Origin: Edaphochlamys debaryana | Lineage: Eukaryota > Chlorophyta > Chlorophyceae > Chlamydomonadales | NCBI GenBank assembly: GCA_016858145.1 | Contig: JAEHOE010000147.1 | Span: 248,001 to 312,000, forward strand | Reading direction: 5' to 3' | DNA: 64,000 nt | In this document: positions 36,486-48,221 of the stretch, piece by piece | Layout: each line of letters opens with the position of its first letter | Numbering within the stretch: position 1 is the stretch's first letter | Program-made: the position numbers and the translations under genes | The notes under the pieces: generated by a model | Database searches by the model: none | What the model was told of the DNA's origin: nothing | What the model saw: the letters and a program-made list of their open reading frames with translations, nothing else

Positions 36486-37222
36486 CTTGAGCTGTCGGTT
36501 GCCAATGGCTTGCGAGGAAGCCGGTTGCGAGGGGGCAACACAGCAGTCACAGCAAAGCAATTGCAGGTTACGGTACAACGAAAGGCCGCTGTGTCCAGCT
36601 GTGTTGTTGTTCCGCGCCAGCGGAGAGCCGAGGCGGCGATCCGCTCTTTGGCGGTGTGGGCTGCGGGTACGCAGAGCCTGCAGCATGAGCTGATCAGCTG
36701 ACAAAAAACTCCAGGTGTTGGGGGGCGAGCCGTGGGCGATGTTGCACGAACAACAACGAAGCGAAGGTCGCTCGGCTGTGGGTGCGCGCGCAGGGCCGGC
36801 AGGGGCCGGGGAGGGGGCCGCAGGTGGCGACATGGGGGAATGAGAAACGGGGGTTTCTATGCTCGCAGGGGCCGTGCAGCGTAGTCCGGACGACGACGAA
36901 GGGGGATGCAGCTGAACGCAACTAGGCTGTGCGCAACGCAACAGAAAGAGGGAGAGGCCGAGCGACAGGCAGGAACAAGCAGCCGCACGGGGGATCCTAG
37001 GGGCGGCACAACGCAACGCGGAGGAGGGGAGGGGGACCGTGCTGTTGGGCAGGGCGGCTAAGCCCGGGCCCCAAGCCCCAAGCCCGTGTAACGGTTGCCA
37101 CAGTCCATACTTGTTACGCGAGCACGCCATAGCTATATGCGTTTTGCTATTGGCAGTTGTCTCGCACCTGACGGCACTGGTAGTTCCACCGAATCTCTGA
37201 CCGCGCAAACAGAGACGCAACT
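36486..37222 (-). mobile_element. dispersed element, copy A (inverted relative to copy B)
   Basis: On the minus strand it aligns along its length to 41581-42116 on the plus strand. It starts AGTTGCGTCTCTG and ends CCATTGGCAACCGACAGCTC. A core of about 75 bp is identical in both copies and contains the perfect palindrome CAGCTGATCAGCTG. Copy A has roughly 200 extra bases near its middle. No transposase and no clear target-site duplication were found, so a non-autonomous element is the best guess. Frames across it could be read as protein, but the similarity also holds at DNA level. Confidence 0.75.
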
Positions 37223-37839
37223 GTCGATGTAGATGACAGCGAGGGAGACAGCAAGGGAGCCCTACGCGATTGCTGCAACACGTGCGGGGCGCAGCTGCGC
37301 GTGCCGCAGGCCGTGTCCAGGGGCCAAACTATAAAGTCGCTTGGGGCACAGACAGCACGGACTGCGCGCCCTCTTCCAGACTCAGCCCGTCCCCATATGG
37401 TCCATGAGCCACGCTGCCATCAAGCTTGTCAACCGCACAACCGCTCCCCCCGCCCGCGCATAGCCAGACAGGGGCACTGGGCCGCCAAAACCAGGGTGGT
37501 ACACTACATGTGCGAGCCTCAGTTGCACCCCATGCCCCCGGGTGAAGGCGCGAGGGCCAGCTAGCTCTTCCCGCCCTCTCCCCCTCTCCCCACCCTCTAC
37601 CCCTACCACTCTCGCCCCGCCCCTTCAAAAACGTAGTTAGCAGGAAAGAATCACCCGTCCCCGCACCACGGCACCACACAGGGGAATGCGCCTTGGCCTT
37701 CGCCAGAGCCACCGCCGGCTCCCTCAACATGCGAAATCCCAGTCTCACTCCCTCACTATCTTTGTCCTCACACACTCTCTCTCCCCCCGGCTAACACGGG
37801 CAGCCGTTCACACTCGCTCTCTATCTCTGCCTCACCGGG
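37223..37839. other. spacer 3' of the MYND gene
   Basis: No gene is seen. It is pyrimidine-rich from about 37560 to 37840 and presumably includes the 3' untranslated region of the MYND gene. Confidence 0.45.
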
Positions 37840-40800
37840 CTACGCCGCAGGCCCACGCGCCGCTCCCTGGCACTCCGCCTTGTGGACGTCCCGCCAGTGC
37901 GCCTGCTGGCACTCGCGCGAGCAGTACCGCGCCGCGCCCCCGCAGCCGCCGCTGCAGGCCTTGAGCGGTAGCGCTGCCTCGCTGGGCCCCGCCAGGTTGG
38001 TGCAGCCGGGGTGGGAGCAGCCGGGGCGCAGGCGGAGCGCCTCCGCATAGGGGAGCAGCAGCGAGGCAGCGCCCGCGTAGCGCAGCACCTCGGCCGGCAG
38101 AGCCGCGGTACCTCCGCCTCCCCCTTTGCCGCCCCCGCCACCAGCCCCCGAAGCCTCTGACCCAGACGGCCCTGTGCCCGCTCCCGCGCCCCCGCCCGCG
38201 CCGGCCTCCGCCCAGGACCCCGCCCCGCCACCATCCAGGACCCGCTCCACCGCCGCCAGCAGCTCCGGCTCCGCCGCGGCGCTCCCGACGCCCAGCACGC
38301 GCTGCATGGACTCCAGCTGTATCCCCCGCAAGATTCCCATGGACGTTGCGGACCGGAGCAGCTGCGGCGCGCGCGCCACCAGGGCCCACAGCGCGGCCTG
38401 GAAGGAGGGCACCAGGGGGCTGCACCTGCCCTCGGCCTTGATCAGCCTCTCGGACGTCAGGAGCATCAGTGAGAGGTTTGTGCCGGACAGCAGCTTGCCG
38501 CACCACCCCTTGCCTTTGGACAGCATCTTGCCGGACCAGCCCTTGCCTGTGGCCGCGCCTGTGCCCGTGGTCGCTGCCGACGCTGGCGACGACCCAGCGG
38601 CCTCCGTCGCACGGCTGGCACCAGGGCCCGCTGGGGGCGGGGCCGCGGGGGTGGGGGCCGCGGGGGTGGGGGCCGCGGGGGTGGGGGCCGCGGGGGTGGG
38701 GGCCGCGGGGGTGGGGGCCGCTGGGGTGGGGGCCGCGGGGGTGGGGGCCGCGGGGGTGGGGGCTGCGGGGGCGGGGGCTGCGGGGGTGGGGGCCGCTGGG
38801 GTGGGGGCTGCGGGGGCGGGGGCTGCGGGGGCGGGGGCCGCTGAGGGGGTGGGGGCCGCTGGGGCGGGGGCCGCTGGGGTGGGGGCCGAGTCGATGGCTG
38901 GGAAGTCGGCCGCAACCAGTGTGGGCACCCAGCTGAGCACCAGCCAGACCAGGTCCTTGGCCGCCTGCCATGTGGGCGCGTCCTTGTGCTGATTGAGGTC
39001 AGCGCTCAGCAGTTCCATCATTGCAACCAGGGCCTCAGGCAGCAGCGCCGCCGCCACTGTCGACATGGCGACTGGCCACCGCTCGGGCGCGGGGGGGCGG
39101 TCCGCGTACTGCACCACGGCGCCGGCCAGGCTGCCGCCCGGCGTGAAGGCACCGGCAGCGAAGGCGGCGAAGTCGCGCATCATTGTACGCCCCGCCGGCC
39201 CCTCGGCCCTCGCTTGCCGCAGCCCCTTGACCACAGTGGACACAAGCGAGGCCAGCTGTGCCGGCTCCGCGAACGCCGCCACCTCCGCCCAGGGACCCGG
39301 GCTGCTCATGCGCAGCGGCGTAACGGCCCCGCGGAAGCCAGGGCCGGGCGTGGGCTTCCGCAGCTGGCGCTCCAGGGTGGGCAGGTAGCCGGCGGAGAGG
39401 GCCGCCGACACGTCCAGGCCTGGTCGAGCGGGTGGGCCTGCACCGGGAGGGTGAGTGGGGTATGTGTGAAGGGCTGCTGGGGCTGTTGTGACGGCTACCG
39501 CCGCTGACCGTCACACGGCCGGCCGGCTGGCTGCCAATGACAACAACACCATGCCTGTTGGTGAGCGCCTCGGCAGCAGGTTGGCTGGCTCACTGCACTC
39601 GCAGAAACCCGACTATAACCCGACTATACCCGACCTCACCCGACCTCACCCCACCCCGCGCCCATCACTCACCAGCCTCGCCAGGCCGATAGCTCAGCGC
39701 CATCAGTTCCACCAGCCCAGTCTCCTCTGCGAGCACCTCCTGCCGGGCCCATGCCAGCACCACGCGCCAGTACGCCTGCAGCCGCCGCAGGACCCACGCC
39801 GGCACCTCCTCCGCCCCCCTCGCGGGGTCGTACACGCTCAGCGGCGCACCCAGGGCCGCCCTCGCCAGCCCCAGGCCCTCCAGTCCCAGCGCCACTGCAT
39901 CCGCAAACCGCAACCGCACGGTCGGCTGGGAGCCGCCCTGCCCCTGGCCCTGGCCAGGCGCCTGCGCCTCCTGCGCCCCCTGCCGCCACTGCGCCGGCTC
40001 GTGCAGTGCGTACAGCGCCTCGAGCTCCTGTGGCGAGCGGGCGTCCAGGTCCCCGCCGCGGCCCAGGGTGCAAGCGGCCGCACCGGCGACCCGCATGCCC
40101 AGCTCGAAGCCCGTGCAGCAGCGGAGGTAGGCGGTGGGGCCGGCGAGCGCCTCCCCCAGCTCGCCGCAGTCATTGGTGATGTCTTGGGCCGTCCGGGCGC
40201 ATGTTGCCTTGGAGTAAGGGGACGCGACGGGGACCGCCAACTCGAGCAGCGCCAGCGCTGCAGCGCCCGCGTAACGCGCTGTGTGGAGCAGGGCTTGGGC
40301 CTCGAAGTTCCGCGGGCCCCACAGCTCCGGTGGGGGCCGCGGTGGCGGGATGGCCGCCCCCGCCGGCAGCTTGAGCGTGGTGCGCCAGGCCCGGTAGTCC
40401 TCCTTCACGCACCGGCTGAGGTCGCCCATGGCACTCTCCCACATGTCCAGTGCCTCCCTCACCAGCCCCGTGCCCGCCGGCCTCGTGTCGCCCGGTCGCA
40501 GCCGCCGGCCGTCCCGGTCCGCCAGGGGCACCACCATCGCAGCGGGGGGCGCAGGGGTGGCGGCGTTGCTGGGCCCGGCCGCCCCTGCAGCCAAACGCGC
40601 GAGCGGCAGGCCGAAGGTAGTCCCATGGTCCAGTGCGGACGCCAGGGCCAGCACGTGGGAGGTGAGGAGGTAGAGCAGCGCGGGGCTGGTCCAGCCGCGG
40701 ACGGGCCGAATTGACTTGCGCAGGGGTTGCAGGGCCGACAGCATGAGCGCCGCCTGGGCCGCGGATGCGTCCTCGCCGCCCTCACAGGCCGCCAGAGCCA

Positions 40801-41515
40801 GAGCCAGCCGCGCCCAGCCCTCGAACAGCGCGCTCGCCGCCAGTTCCGCTGTGCACAGGTCGCACAGCTCCGCGCCCACCTCAACCGCTGTGCTGCCTAT
40901 CTCGACTGTCCCCAGCACGTCAGACAGGCGGGCCAGGAGGGACGTGAGGGGCGCGAGCTCCTCGCCCAGGGCCGTGGCGGCCTGGACGCAGGTCTGCGGG
41001 GGTCGCGGCCGCTGGGCCTCGAGGGAGGCGGTGGCGGAGGCGAGGAGGGCGGCGTAGCCGCGGAGGAGGTGGCCCTTGAGCAGAGCCACGCACAGCAGGC
41101 GGGCCGGGTCGGTTCCGATCTGCTCAGCCGCAGGACCCGAGTCGATGGCTCCGAGCGCTGTTGCCAGCTTGCACCTCAGCCTCGCGTAGGCGGCACGGAG
41201 GTCGTCGGGGATTGCCGCAGCCTCGGGGGGTGGGGCCTGGCATGACCGCCGCAGCGCCAGCCCAAAGAGCGCGGCAAGGCCTGCGCGGCCCTCCTCGCCT
41301 ACAGCGACCCATGCGGAGCCTCCGCCCGTCTGGGTGACCGCCTCGGCAGCCTCGGCCACAATCGCCGGTGTCCAGCTGCAGTCCTGCCCGCTATCCTTCA
41401 GAGCCAGCGCTTGGGCACCGAGCTCCCTGAGCTTTGAGATGGCCGCGTGTCGGCGTTGCTCTTCTGCCTCGAGAGCAGCCTTGCGAGCTGCAGCTGACGA
41501 TTGCCGAGGAGGCAT
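37840..41515 (-). CDS. MYND zinc-finger protein
   Basis: Two exons, 39673-41515 and 37840-39437, joined in phase, give 1,146 residues. The long first part is Ala/Leu-rich and helical without a recognised domain. A linker of about 85 residues made of PTPAA-type repeats follows. The C-terminus is a MYND finger: GCSHPGCTNL, then KACSGGCGGAARYCSRECQQ and AHWRDVHKAEC, with the expected Cys and His ligands. From family knowledge, MYND fingers mediate protein contacts, often with proline-rich partners, and green algae carry many such genes. The start is a good one, MPPRQSSAAARKAAL, 66 nt from the dispersed element copy B. The gene lies between two inverted copies of that element. Confidence 0.9.
38634..38890. 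repeat. in-frame minisatellite in the MYND gene
   Basis: About 17 units of the 15-nt motif GGGGGTGGGGGCCGC and variants (plus-strand reading), encoding a repeated Pro-Thr/Ala-Pro-Ala-Ala linker on the minus strand. It is a likely site of length variation. Confidence 0.9.
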
Positions 41516-41580
41516 GGCGGCCGGCCTTTGTCAACGAGCTGTTTGGCTATAGCTAAGGCATTATCAAAAGCAAAATAAGT

Positions 41581-42116
41581 CCAGTTGCGTCTCCGCTTGC
41601 GCGGGTTGAGAACGGTGGAACTACGAGTGCCGTCGGGTGCGAGACAACAGCCAAATCAGCAAGACGTATACGTCTATGGCGTGCTCGCAAAACAAATATG
41701 GACTGTGGCAACCGGTAACCGGGCTTGGGGCCCCTTGTGGCCCGGGCTTTGCCGCCGTGCCCAACCGCACGCTCCCCCTCCCCCGCCCCTCCCCGCCCTG
41801 CGCGCCCACCCACAGCCGAGCGACCTTGGCTTCGTTATTGTTCGCGCAACATCGCCCACAGCTAGCGCCCCCCAACAGCTGGAGTTTTTTGTCAGCTGAT
41901 CAGCTCATGCTGCAGGCTCTGCGTACCCGCAGCCCACACCGCCAAAGAGCGGATCAGCACTCTCCCCCGACGCTCTCCCCCTCGGCTCTCCACTGCTGGC
42001 GCGACCAACACAGCAGCCTTTCATTGTACCGGCACCTGCAATTCCTTCGCTGTGATTGCTGTGTTGCCCCCTCGCAACCGGCTTCCTCGCAAGCCATTGG
42101 CAACCGACAGCTCAAG
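41581..42116 (+). mobile_element. dispersed element, copy B
   Basis: The shorter, plus-strand partner of 36486-37222. It begins CCAGTTGCGTCTCCG, keeps the same 75-bp core with the palindrome CAGCTGATCAGCTG at about 41890-41910, and ends CCATTGGCAACCGACAGCTC. Its left edge lies 66 nt upstream of the MYND start codon, so it may contain that gene's promoter. Confidence 0.75.
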
Positions 42117-42748
42117 CCCCCCGCCCCCCCCCTCCCCGCCCTGCGCGCCCCTCTCCGCACAAGCCAAGCGACTTCCGCTTCGGTTCGCTAAACGAAGAAG
42201 CTTGCTCGCCCAAGACAGACGGTGTCCATTGATGTATAGAGGCGGGCCTTGGCTGTGGGGCGGGACCAACTTGCTCCCATGTTGCCACCTGGGGGGTCCA
42301 GACCCGGACAGCTGCACATTGCTTTGCCCCCTCGAGTGCTCCTCACGGTGGTCCGCATAGCGGACTCGCGCACGCTTCACTGCTGGGGCCTTTCCAAGCG
42401 GCGCAGGAAAGTGCTGTACAGGACACCGGTCAGAGTAGTCGCCCCTGCCGCTTGATTATCGCAGGCGAGATAAGGCCGAGGGGCGGGTCCAAGGGGTGAT
42501 TGCATCGAGTCCTGACGCCGCCCCCACCCCCACCCCCGACAGGCCCCGGCCTCCTGCACACCGCACAGCCTGTCCTCCCCCACGCCCAGGCGCCGCACTC
42601 TCCCACGGCCCCATCCACGCCCATGACGGCGCCGCCCGACTTGGCGAACGGCCGCGAGCTGGAGTGCCCCGTGCTCCCCGCCACAGGCGCACACGCCCCT
42701 GCCCCCGCCAGCCCCGACGCAACTCTCAACACCCGCTTCCGCCGCCCC
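42117..42748. other. spacer between element copy B and the RD-rich gene
   Basis: No gene is supported. It would contain the 3' untranslated region of the RD-rich gene on its right side. Confidence 0.45.
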
Positions 42749-45700
42749 TCACAGCAGCCCGCACGCCTGCTGCGCGGCGGTGAGCAGGAAGGGCCCGCCC
42801 GGGCCCGAGCCGCCGCGGGCCCAGGGCTGCGCCGCGACGTCCTCCTGCGGGGGGGCAGGGGGTAGGGGGGTAGGGTGGGGGGGGGGCAGTAGGGACAGGG
42901 CTCATCATGGGGCAAGGGGGCAGGGGGTCAGTACGCGTTGGGAGCGTGGAGGGGCCGCACGGGCGAGCAGTAGCGCCTGGCGAACATCTGCACCCGACCC
43001 GAGCCCTCCCAAATCAACCCCCTTACTCCCGCCCCCATACCCCAGCCCCTGCCCCCCACGCACCAGCATCGCCCGGCACGCCGCCAGCGTCGCCTGGTGC
43101 GCCGCCGCGTGCCGCTCCCCCCCCAGCACCACTCCGCCCTTGCCTCCCCCCGCCGCCCCCGCCCCCGCCCCCGCCGCCGCCAGCTGCTGCGCCAGCGCCG
43201 CCGCCGCCCAGAAGGCGTCGTCCAGCAGGGGCTCGGCCAGGGCGAAGGAGCGCAGGCGGGCGGAGGCGGAGGCGCCCGAGGCGGCGCCCGCGGCGGCCAG
43301 GGCGGAGCCCAGGGCGGCGGGGCGGGGGTCGGAGGCGGCCGAGGGCAGCGCGGCGGGGGGCAGCGCGGCGGCCTCGGCGGCCAGGCGGCTCAGGGCCTGG
43401 GGGGAGGCAGGAGGGGTGCATGGGAGAGTAGGAGAGGGGTGAGAGGGGAGGAGAAGGAGAGGAAACAAGCAAGGGCGCGGGCCGCCGCCGAGGCCCACCA
43501 CCCTCCGACTCACCCGTACCACGCCCCCTCCCCCCCCCCTCCCGGCCCCACCTTGTCCAGCTCCGCCGCCTGCTCCGCCCCCAGCAGCGAGGGCGAGGCC
43601 ATGAGCGCCTGCAGGGCCAGGCGCTGCCGGGCGGCGGCGCGGCGCCGGCGGAGCAGCTGCGGGGGTGGGAGGGGGTGGGTGGGTGGGTGGGGGTGGGAGA
43701 GGGCGTTTGGAGCTGAGCAGGAGACGAGCTGAGCGTCGTGAGGGTGGGCGAGGGCGTGGGGGTGTGAGAGCACCGGGTAGGCGGGTGGCGCAGGGGACAC
43801 GGGGCGTGCAGCGAGGGTGGGGCCGCTGATGGCGGAGCGGTGCAGTGCAAGCCCTTGTGCGGGGCAGCGCTGTGCGGGAGCTGTGGCGACGGCTCGGGCC
43901 CCGGCTCCCCGCGCCCCAGTCCGCCAGAGCGCCGAGTGCCCCCCCCCCCGCCCTTGAGCTACCCTCCATCCACCCCCTCGGCCCCCGCACCCACCGCCTG
44001 TGGGTCCTGAGCCTTGGCCGCCGCGCCGCCCGCTCCAGGGCCCCCTCCGCCGCCCCCGCCCCCGCCGCCGCCCGCGGCAATGGGCGGCATATCCGCCGCT
44101 TGCCCCGCCCCCGGCCCGCCGCCGCCGCCCATGCCGCCCCGGCTGCCTGGGCCCTCCATGATCGGAGGCATCCGCATGCCCCCGCCCCCGCCCCCGCCGC
44201 CTCCGTCATAGCCTCCGTCATAGCCCCCATCATAACCCCCATCGTAGCCTCCTCCTCCGCCTCCGCCGCCGGGCCCGGCGCGCCGCTGGGGCGGGGGCGG
44301 CGGCAGCGAGCCGCCCCTTCCCCCCCCTCCCCCGCCTCCGTCCATGTAGGTGGTGGAGGGGTCGTAGGGGCCCATGGGCTCCATGAGGGGGGGCATGGGC
44401 ATGGGCAGGCCGCCTGGCAGGGGGGTGGGGAGGGGTGTTTGAAGCTGATAAGCGGGAGAGCGTCGAATGGTTAGTCGGATCGCCGGAGAAGGTACATACC
44501 GCCACAGTGTCCATGATAGGTTCGGGTGTCCGCGGAAGAGGCGTGCGCTGAGGCTGGAGCTGAAAGTGGCGTAGGCAGCGGCGGCTGAACGCTATCCCGA
44601 AGCACTATATAGTCGCAGGTTACAGACCGGCAGGTCGCTGGGGTGCTTTGGGCATGCAAGTGCAACGCGCCGCACACCACCAGGTGGGGAGGGGTAGGGC
44701 AGGGGGGTGCGTGGTGAGAGACGAGCTCGAGGGGAGCGTGAGAGGCACGAGCCGGGCTGGGCGGAACAGTCCGCGCTCTTAGGCACCGCGCTGCACGCCG
44801 TGTGTGCTGCGACGTTGCTACCCGTGGACTCCCTCGCCCCTGCCCGGGAGGAGGCGCTGGCGTCCCCCCCCTCCTCAGGTGACCCTGGCCCAGGGCCCCT
44901 GGTCCAGACCGCTCTCGACCAGGCCCTGAGCACTCCCCCGCCCCACCCGCCAGCACACACGCACCTCGGTCGCCCATGCCGCCCCGGCCACCCTCCGCGC
45001 CCGCGCCTCCGTAGCCGCCGCGGTACGCCTCAGCATACGCCTCCCCGTACCCATCACCCCCGCCCCCGCCTCCGCCTCCGCCGCCTCCACCACGGCTCCG
45101 GTCGCCCCAGTCGCCGCCGCCTCCCCGGCGGTCCGGCGACAGGTCGTAGCCCCCGCCTCCCCCGCCCTCGCCGCCCCCGAACACGCCTCGGGGGTCGAGC
45201 GGGGGCATGGGCAGGCCCCCCCCTCCCATGCCCCCCCCTCCGCCCCCCATGGTGAGGGGCGGCATCATGAGGCCCGGCATGGGCAGGGGCAGGGACGGGG
45301 GGCCGCCGCGGGGGGAGGCCAGGCCCATCATGTCTGAGGGGGGGAACGGGTGGGGGAGTGGAGGGGGCGGAGCGAGGAGGAAGGGGGTAGGAGCAGGGCG
45401 TGGGAGGTAGTCGGGGAGCGCCCCTCCCTCGGGGGCCCAGGGGGGCTGCGGCTATCGGTCCAACGAGCCGCAACCACCTTTCCAGGTCCCGTCGCCGCCG
45501 GAGCCCAAGCTTCCCTCCTCATTCCCTCACTTATGACCCATCCATCCAGAGCCCCCCCTCCCCCACCCCACCTGGGTAGTCCACGGAGCCCCGGCCGCCC
45601 CCGCGGCTGTCCTCGCGGTCCCGCCTGCGCCGGTGCGGGGATGAGGACACGAGAAGGGTTCAGAAGAGGAGGGAGGGCGGGGGGCTGGCCGCGTCATGAG

Positions 45701-48221
45701 GCAGAGGTAGGACCAAGGTAGGTCAGTGGGCGAGGCTGGACTGCCGGGGGCTGGGGGCTTCACGGTACGGAGGCAAGGCAGCTGGCAGCGCTGGGACGCG
45801 GTGCGGGGCAGTGGGAAGAGGTGCACGAGGGCAGGGCCGCACGCCGCCCGGCCGCACCTGTCGCTCCGGTCCCGGTCTCTGCTGCGGTCCCGGCTTCGGT
45901 CTCGACTCCTGTCGCGGCTCCTGTCGCGGCTCCTGTCCCGGCTCCGGTCCCGGCTGCGATCTCGGCTGCGGTCCCGGCTCCGGTCCCTGTCACGTGACTG
46001 CACGGGGACGAGCAGGGCGGGGCGAAGGCAGCACACTCCGTCAACGGAAGCCAAGGAAAGGAGAGCCAGGGAAAGGCAGGACACGTCAGTCAGAAGAGGA
46101 CGAGGGGTAATGGCGGCCCTCCGGCGCCCGCGGCCCCCACGCCGAAGCCAGCGCCCAGCGACGCACCCGGTCTCGGACCCTGTCGCGGTCCCTGTCTCGG
46201 TCCTGCATACGGGGGGAGGGCCACAGCACAGCACCGCACAGCAGAGGCCTCGGCTAGGGGCAGGGCGCTGGAGACCGAGACCCCGCAACAAGCTGCCGCG
46301 CAGGCAGCGCCGGTCCACCAGTGCGCGTGGGGATCCCACCCATTTACGCGCCAAGCAGCCCCCGCCACCCGGCCCCACCCACACTCTGGCACAAACCCTT
46401 ACTCCCACCCCCTCCCTCTCCCTTCCGCCTTGCCTTGCCGTCTCGCCGGCTGCTCCGCTCCTTGTCCCTGCCGCCGCCGCGGTCCCTGTCCCTGTCCCTG
46501 TCTCGGTCCTTGTCGCGGGACCGCTCCTTGTCCCGCTCCTTGTCCCGCTCCTTCTCCCTCTCCCGCTCCTTGTCCCTGGCCCTGTCCTTGCCGTCCCGGT
46601 CCTTGCCGTCCCGGTCCTTGCCGTCGCGGTCCTTGCCGTCGCGGTCCTTGTCGCGGTCGCGCCCCGACCGGTCCCTGTCCCTGTCCTTGTCACGGTCCCC
46701 CCGCTCCTTGTCCTTGTCCTTGTCCTTCTCCCGGTCGCGGTCGCGGTCGCGGGTTGAGGGCTCCTTCCTGCGGGGGGCCAGGCAGGAGCCGAGAGGTGTT
46801 GGGTGGGGATTCTGGGTAGGACGAGGGCAGGGCCCTTGCAGTGGGGCCGCGGCTTCGGCGGGTCCGGCAACACACACATGCATCCCTCTCCGGTTGGGGT
46901 TCGGGCGGGATGGGCGGGATGGGTTCAGGCTTCTGGGCTCCTCTCAGGCTCTTTGCTCCGGGTGGGGTGGGTTGGGTTCGTGCTTCGGGCAGACTTCGGG
47001 CTTCGTTCGGGTTCTCGCGCTTTCGGTTCCGCATCTAAGGCTGGCCGGCTCTCAGCCGCGCCCTGTTTCTCTGGCTTACACGAGCAACCCTGAACACATG
47101 CATCCCTCTCGATTGAACAGCACACAACCGGCTGGCTCCACCCACACGCTAGCTCCCATGTGCCCTAAACCTGACCACACCTGCGCCCGCCCCCGCACCT
47201 GCGCTCGCCCTGCCCCTGCCCCTGCTTGCTCCGCTCGCCCTCGGCCCCGCCCTCGCTCCCGGCCGCGGCAGCAAGGGCGGCCGCAGAGCCCGGGGGCGGC
47301 TCCCACACTATCGCCTGCCGCTTGCGGGCTGCGGGGGTGACAGGGGTGGGGAGGGGGGTTTGTGGGGTTGGAGACACGCAAGGGGGGCGAGACACGCGCA
47401 TGCTGACCGGGGACCCCCAGGGCACTCGGCTGGGCAGCCGCTGGATGACGAATAGCCCTCGGCCCGATGGCCCCGAGCCTAGGTCTACAGCAAGCACGCT
47501 CTGCCCCCACGGGTTCTGCCCGGTTCCTGGGGCTTGCCGCCCCTTGACCCCCTGGAATGCCCCCATGCGCCGCCGCTTCCTTTGACGTCGAGCCCCGCTG
47601 CCTGGGCCGCAGCCCCTGCCGCTGCCCCAGCCTTCCATTGCCCTCCCTGCCCCGGTTCCCCCCTCCCCCCTCCCCCCGGGGCTCACGGCGGTCGTCCCGG
47701 TCCGGCGAGTCGCCGTGGCGCTTGCCGGCCCCCGCGTCGCTCCCATCGCCGCGGCCGTCCCTGTCGCGATCCCTGCAGCAAGGTCAGCGGCACGGGGTTG
47801 GGATCGGAAGGCTGTGGGCTGTGGGACCTCGAGCTACCATTGGAGGAGCCGGGCTGGAGCCGGCTGGGGGCACTGAACTTCCACATCGGGGTCCGTGCCC
47901 ACCCACAGAGTGGTCGACCACGGCCCCTTTGACCCTCTCCCGCGGCTCACCGCCCACTGGACGCCCGCTCCTGGGCCGCTGCTTTCTCTGCGGGGCACAG
48001 GAAGCGTGCGGGGGCGAGGGAATCGGCTCTGCATCCCGGCTGTCGCGAAGCTGCACAGCGCCGTTTCGGTTACAGCACGCCATCCCCTTACAACACAAGC
48101 CCTGGCGCGCACCACGAGCTATTGACAGGCGCTCAAAGACGCTCTTCTTCTCCTTCGGCTCCTCGACGACAGGCTTCTGCTCCTCCTTTCGTCTGTCTTT
48201 CCCACCTCGTGGACGACCCAT
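42749..48221 (-). CDS. RD/RS-dipeptide and glycine-rich protein, probably nuclear and RNA-associated
   Basis: Twelve exons: 48127-48221, 47687-47772, 47199-47328, 46434-46767, 46167-46202, 45858-45997, 45572-45624, 44965-45333, 43995-44413, 43552-43656, 43064-43396 and 42749-42844. They total 2,196 nt and give 731 residues. The start is MGRPRGGKDRRKEEQK, followed by KSVFERL. A long charged domain of Arg-Asp, Lys-Asp and Arg-Ser-Arg-Asp dipeptides follows, then an RGG-like and PMPP-rich part with repeated GYDG, and an Ala-rich helical C-terminus. From family knowledge, such compositions are typical of splicing and mRNA-processing proteins; I do not recognise the exact family. The first donor (GTCAAT) is weak but required by phase. 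The exon-4 donor is GC. The gene is divergent from the methyltransferase at 48703, 481 nt apart. Confidence 0.8.
44435..44462 (+). repeat. dispersed intronic repeat, family 1, copy 2
   Basis: The same 28-nt core as 22390-22417, again close to the acceptor (of exon 9) and antisense to the host gene. Confidence 0.85.
47034..47090 (-). repeat. dispersed intronic repeat, family 2, copy 2
   Basis: Reverse-complement match to 21911-21972, located in the intron before exon 4 of the RD-rich gene, in its sense orientation. A partial match to the CTCGTGTAAGCC core also occurs at 54256-54267. Confidence 0.8.

Noticed and set aside
36303..37220. A 305-codon frame on the minus strand as a gene paralogous to 41637-42191
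   Set aside because: Both frames coincide with the two copies of the dispersed DNA element. One copy has about 200 extra bases, and the similarity continues outside the shared frame, so it is better explained at DNA level.
38126..38992. A 288-codon plus-strand frame opposite the MYND gene
   Set aside because: It is the complement of the Pro/Ala repeat linker. The MYND ligands and the spliced frame are on the minus strand.
45726..46757. A 343-codon plus-strand frame with Leu/Arg/Ser repeats
   Set aside because: It is antisense to the RD/RS dipeptide exons of the minus-strand gene and crosses their splice sites.
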